Origin: UBA10649 sp044233495
GTDB taxonomy: Bacteria; Actinomycetota; Actinomycetes; S36-B12
Direction of reading: 5' to 3'
Assembly: GCA_044233495.1 (NCBI GenBank)
Contig: JBIIJX010000159.1
Span: forward strand, 1-5,824
DNA length: 5,824 nucleotides
The notes beneath the pieces are model-generated. The model searched no databases. It was not told where the DNA came from and was given only the letters and a program-made list of their open reading frames with translations. Below are positions 4,756-5,824 of this stretch, piece after piece; position 1 is the first letter of the stretch, and each line of letters starts with the position of its first letter. The translations under genes and the position numbers were made by a program.

Positions 4756-5824
4756 ATGTTCCGGGATCGTCATGAGGCAGGCGAACTGCTGGCCGAGCAC
4801 CTGCGGAGTCGACCCGGCCGCCCGGACCACGAACGGCCTGTCGTCCTCGCGCTGCCGCGCGGTGGCCTGCCCGTGGCCACTCCCGTCGCCGACGCATTGG
4901 ATGCCGACCTCGACGTACTCGTCGTGCGCAAGGTCGGCGCACCGGGCAATGCCGAGTACGCCATCGGCGCCGTCGGCGAGGACGGCGTCCTCGTGATCGA
5001 TCGAGCGACGTGCGCGCGCCTGCGCCTGACGGAGGACGAGATCCGCCTCGCCACGCAGTCGGCGCGGGATGAGGTCGCGCGACGGGTGCGGACGTATCGC
5101 CCCAACGCAACCGCCCTGGCCCTCACCGGGCGCGATGTCATCCTCGTCGATGACGGCCTCGCCACGGGCGCAACGGCAGCCGCCGCCGTCCGCGTCGCCC
5201 GACTGCTGGGCGCTCGGCACGTGACTCTCGCCGTTCCCGTGGGATCTCGGGAGGCCGTCGCGCGGCTGCGCGGCCTGGTCGACGAGCTCGTCTGCCTCGA
5301 GGCGCCAGAGTCCTTCCGGGCGGTCGGTGAGCACTACGCAGTCTTCGACCAGCTCGACGACACCGAGGTCGTGCGGATCCTGGACGAGCACCGCCGCGCC
5401 GTCGTGCCGGAAGGTCCGCGCCCGGTCGACCGTGATGTCCGCATCTCTCTCGACGGCCTCTGCCTCATCGGTCGCCTGACGGTTCCTCGACACGCCTGCG
5501 GTGTCGTGATCTTCGTCCACGGTTCGGGCAGCGACCGCCGCAGTCCGCGCAATCGCGCGGTTGCGCCGATCCTGCGTGCCGCGGGCCTCGGCACGCTGCT
5601 CGTCGACCTGGTGACCGAGGACGAGAGGCGACGGGGGTTCGATCCCGGCATCGGCACCCTCGCCGGTCGGGTCGCGGCGATCTCCTCCTGGCTCTCCGGC
5701 CTGCCGGAGACATCCGGACTGCCACGCGGCTACCTGGGATCGTCGTCCGGCGCCGCCGTGGCTCTCGCGGCGGCCGCTGAGAAGCCGACTCTGGTGGGGG
5801 CCGTGGTCTCGCGCGGCGGCCGGC
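4756..5824 (+). CDS. Phosphoribosyltransferase / alpha/beta hydrolase fusion protein (partial, 3' end outside window)
   Basis: 356 codons are visible with no stop, so the gene runs off the window. Residues about 1-215 are a PRTase-fold domain of the 'predicted phosphoribosyltransferase' type: LALPRGGLPVA at 31-41, VVRKVGAPGN at 56-65, and the PRPP-binding loop VILVDDGLATGAT at 128-140 with Asp132-Asp133. Residues about 228 onward begin a dienelactone-hydrolase-like alpha/beta hydrolase: oxyanion-side motif VIFVHGSGSD at 251-260 and nucleophile elbow GSSSG at 328-332 (Ser330). The catalytic Asp and His would lie beyond the window. No signal peptide is present, so it is probably cytoplasmic. 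The ATG at 4756 has GGAGG six bases upstream (4745-4749). The 189-base gap to the divergent tRNA holds the tRNA promoter; no promoter for this gene is clear. Similar fusions occur in actinobacteria, with Rv0571c of M. tuberculosis a likely relative. Substrates are unknown. Confidence 0.88.
   Translation, partial: MFRDRHEAGELLAEHLRSRPGRPDHERPVVLALPRGGLPVATPVADALDADLDVLVVRKVGAPGNAEYAIGAVGEDGVLVIDRATCARLRLTEDEIRLATQSARDEVARRVRTYRPNATALALTGRDVILVDDGLATGATAAAAVRVARLLGARHVTLAVPVGSREAVARLRGLVDELVCLEAPESFRAVGEHYAVFDQLDDTEVVRILDEHRRAVVPEGPRPVDRDVRISLDGLCLIGRLTVPRHACGVVIFVHGSGSDRRSPRNRAVAPILRAAGLGTLLVDLVTEDERRRGFDPGIGTLAGRVAAISSWLSGLPETSGLPRGYLGSSSGAAVALAAAAEKPTLVGAVVSRGGR

Noticed and set aside
4552..5520. 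322-codon minus-strand frame opposite the PRTase-hydrolase gene, running into tRNA-Pro
   Set aside because: Low-complexity antisense frame that overlaps a complete tRNA; the plus strand has recognisable domains and a good ribosome site.

Overview
The window comes from a high-GC Gram-positive bacterium (Actinomycetota). Codon third positions are mostly G or C, GTG starts are common, and the core block tRNA-Pro / trigger factor / clpP1 / clpP2 matches the actinobacterial arrangement, with two distinct ClpP subunits whose sequences resemble mycobacterial ClpP1 and ClpP2. The genus cannot be fixed from this sequence.

Layout. (1) Positions 1-132: the window edge, with a GC-rich hairpin and a possible promoter. 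(2) Positions 133-1670, plus strand: two translationally coupled, paralogous LuxR-type regulators, each with a GAF-like N-terminal region and a C-terminal LuxR helix-turn-helix. (3) Positions 1671-1731: a short gap between convergent genes, with inverted repeats and a 13-bp direct repeat. (4) Positions 1732-4439, minus strand: tig, then clpP1, then clpP2, with clpP1 and clpP2 overlapping by GTGA. (5) Positions 4494-4566, minus strand: tRNA-Pro(UGG), 54 bases upstream of tig. (6) Position 4756 to the window end, plus strand: the start of a two-domain protein joining a phosphoribosyltransferase to an alpha/beta hydrolase; it is cut by the window edge.

How the genes work together. Trigger factor binds nascent chains at the ribosome exit. 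ClpP1 and ClpP2 form the mixed proteolytic barrel that degrades proteins fed by ClpX or ClpC. clpX, which often follows clpP2 in actinobacteria, does not follow it here: the regulator pair meets clpP2 tail to tail. The tig-clpP1 gap carries the best regulatory signal in the window: a match to the SigR/SigH stress promoter (GGAAG-N18-GTT) with a near-consensus ClgR box just upstream. This suggests that clpP1P2 can be switched on independently of tig under thiol-oxidative, heat or protein-misfolding stress.

No CRISPR array, insertion sequence, phage gene or wholly new system is evident. The most accessory-looking parts are the LuxR pair and the fused enzyme.
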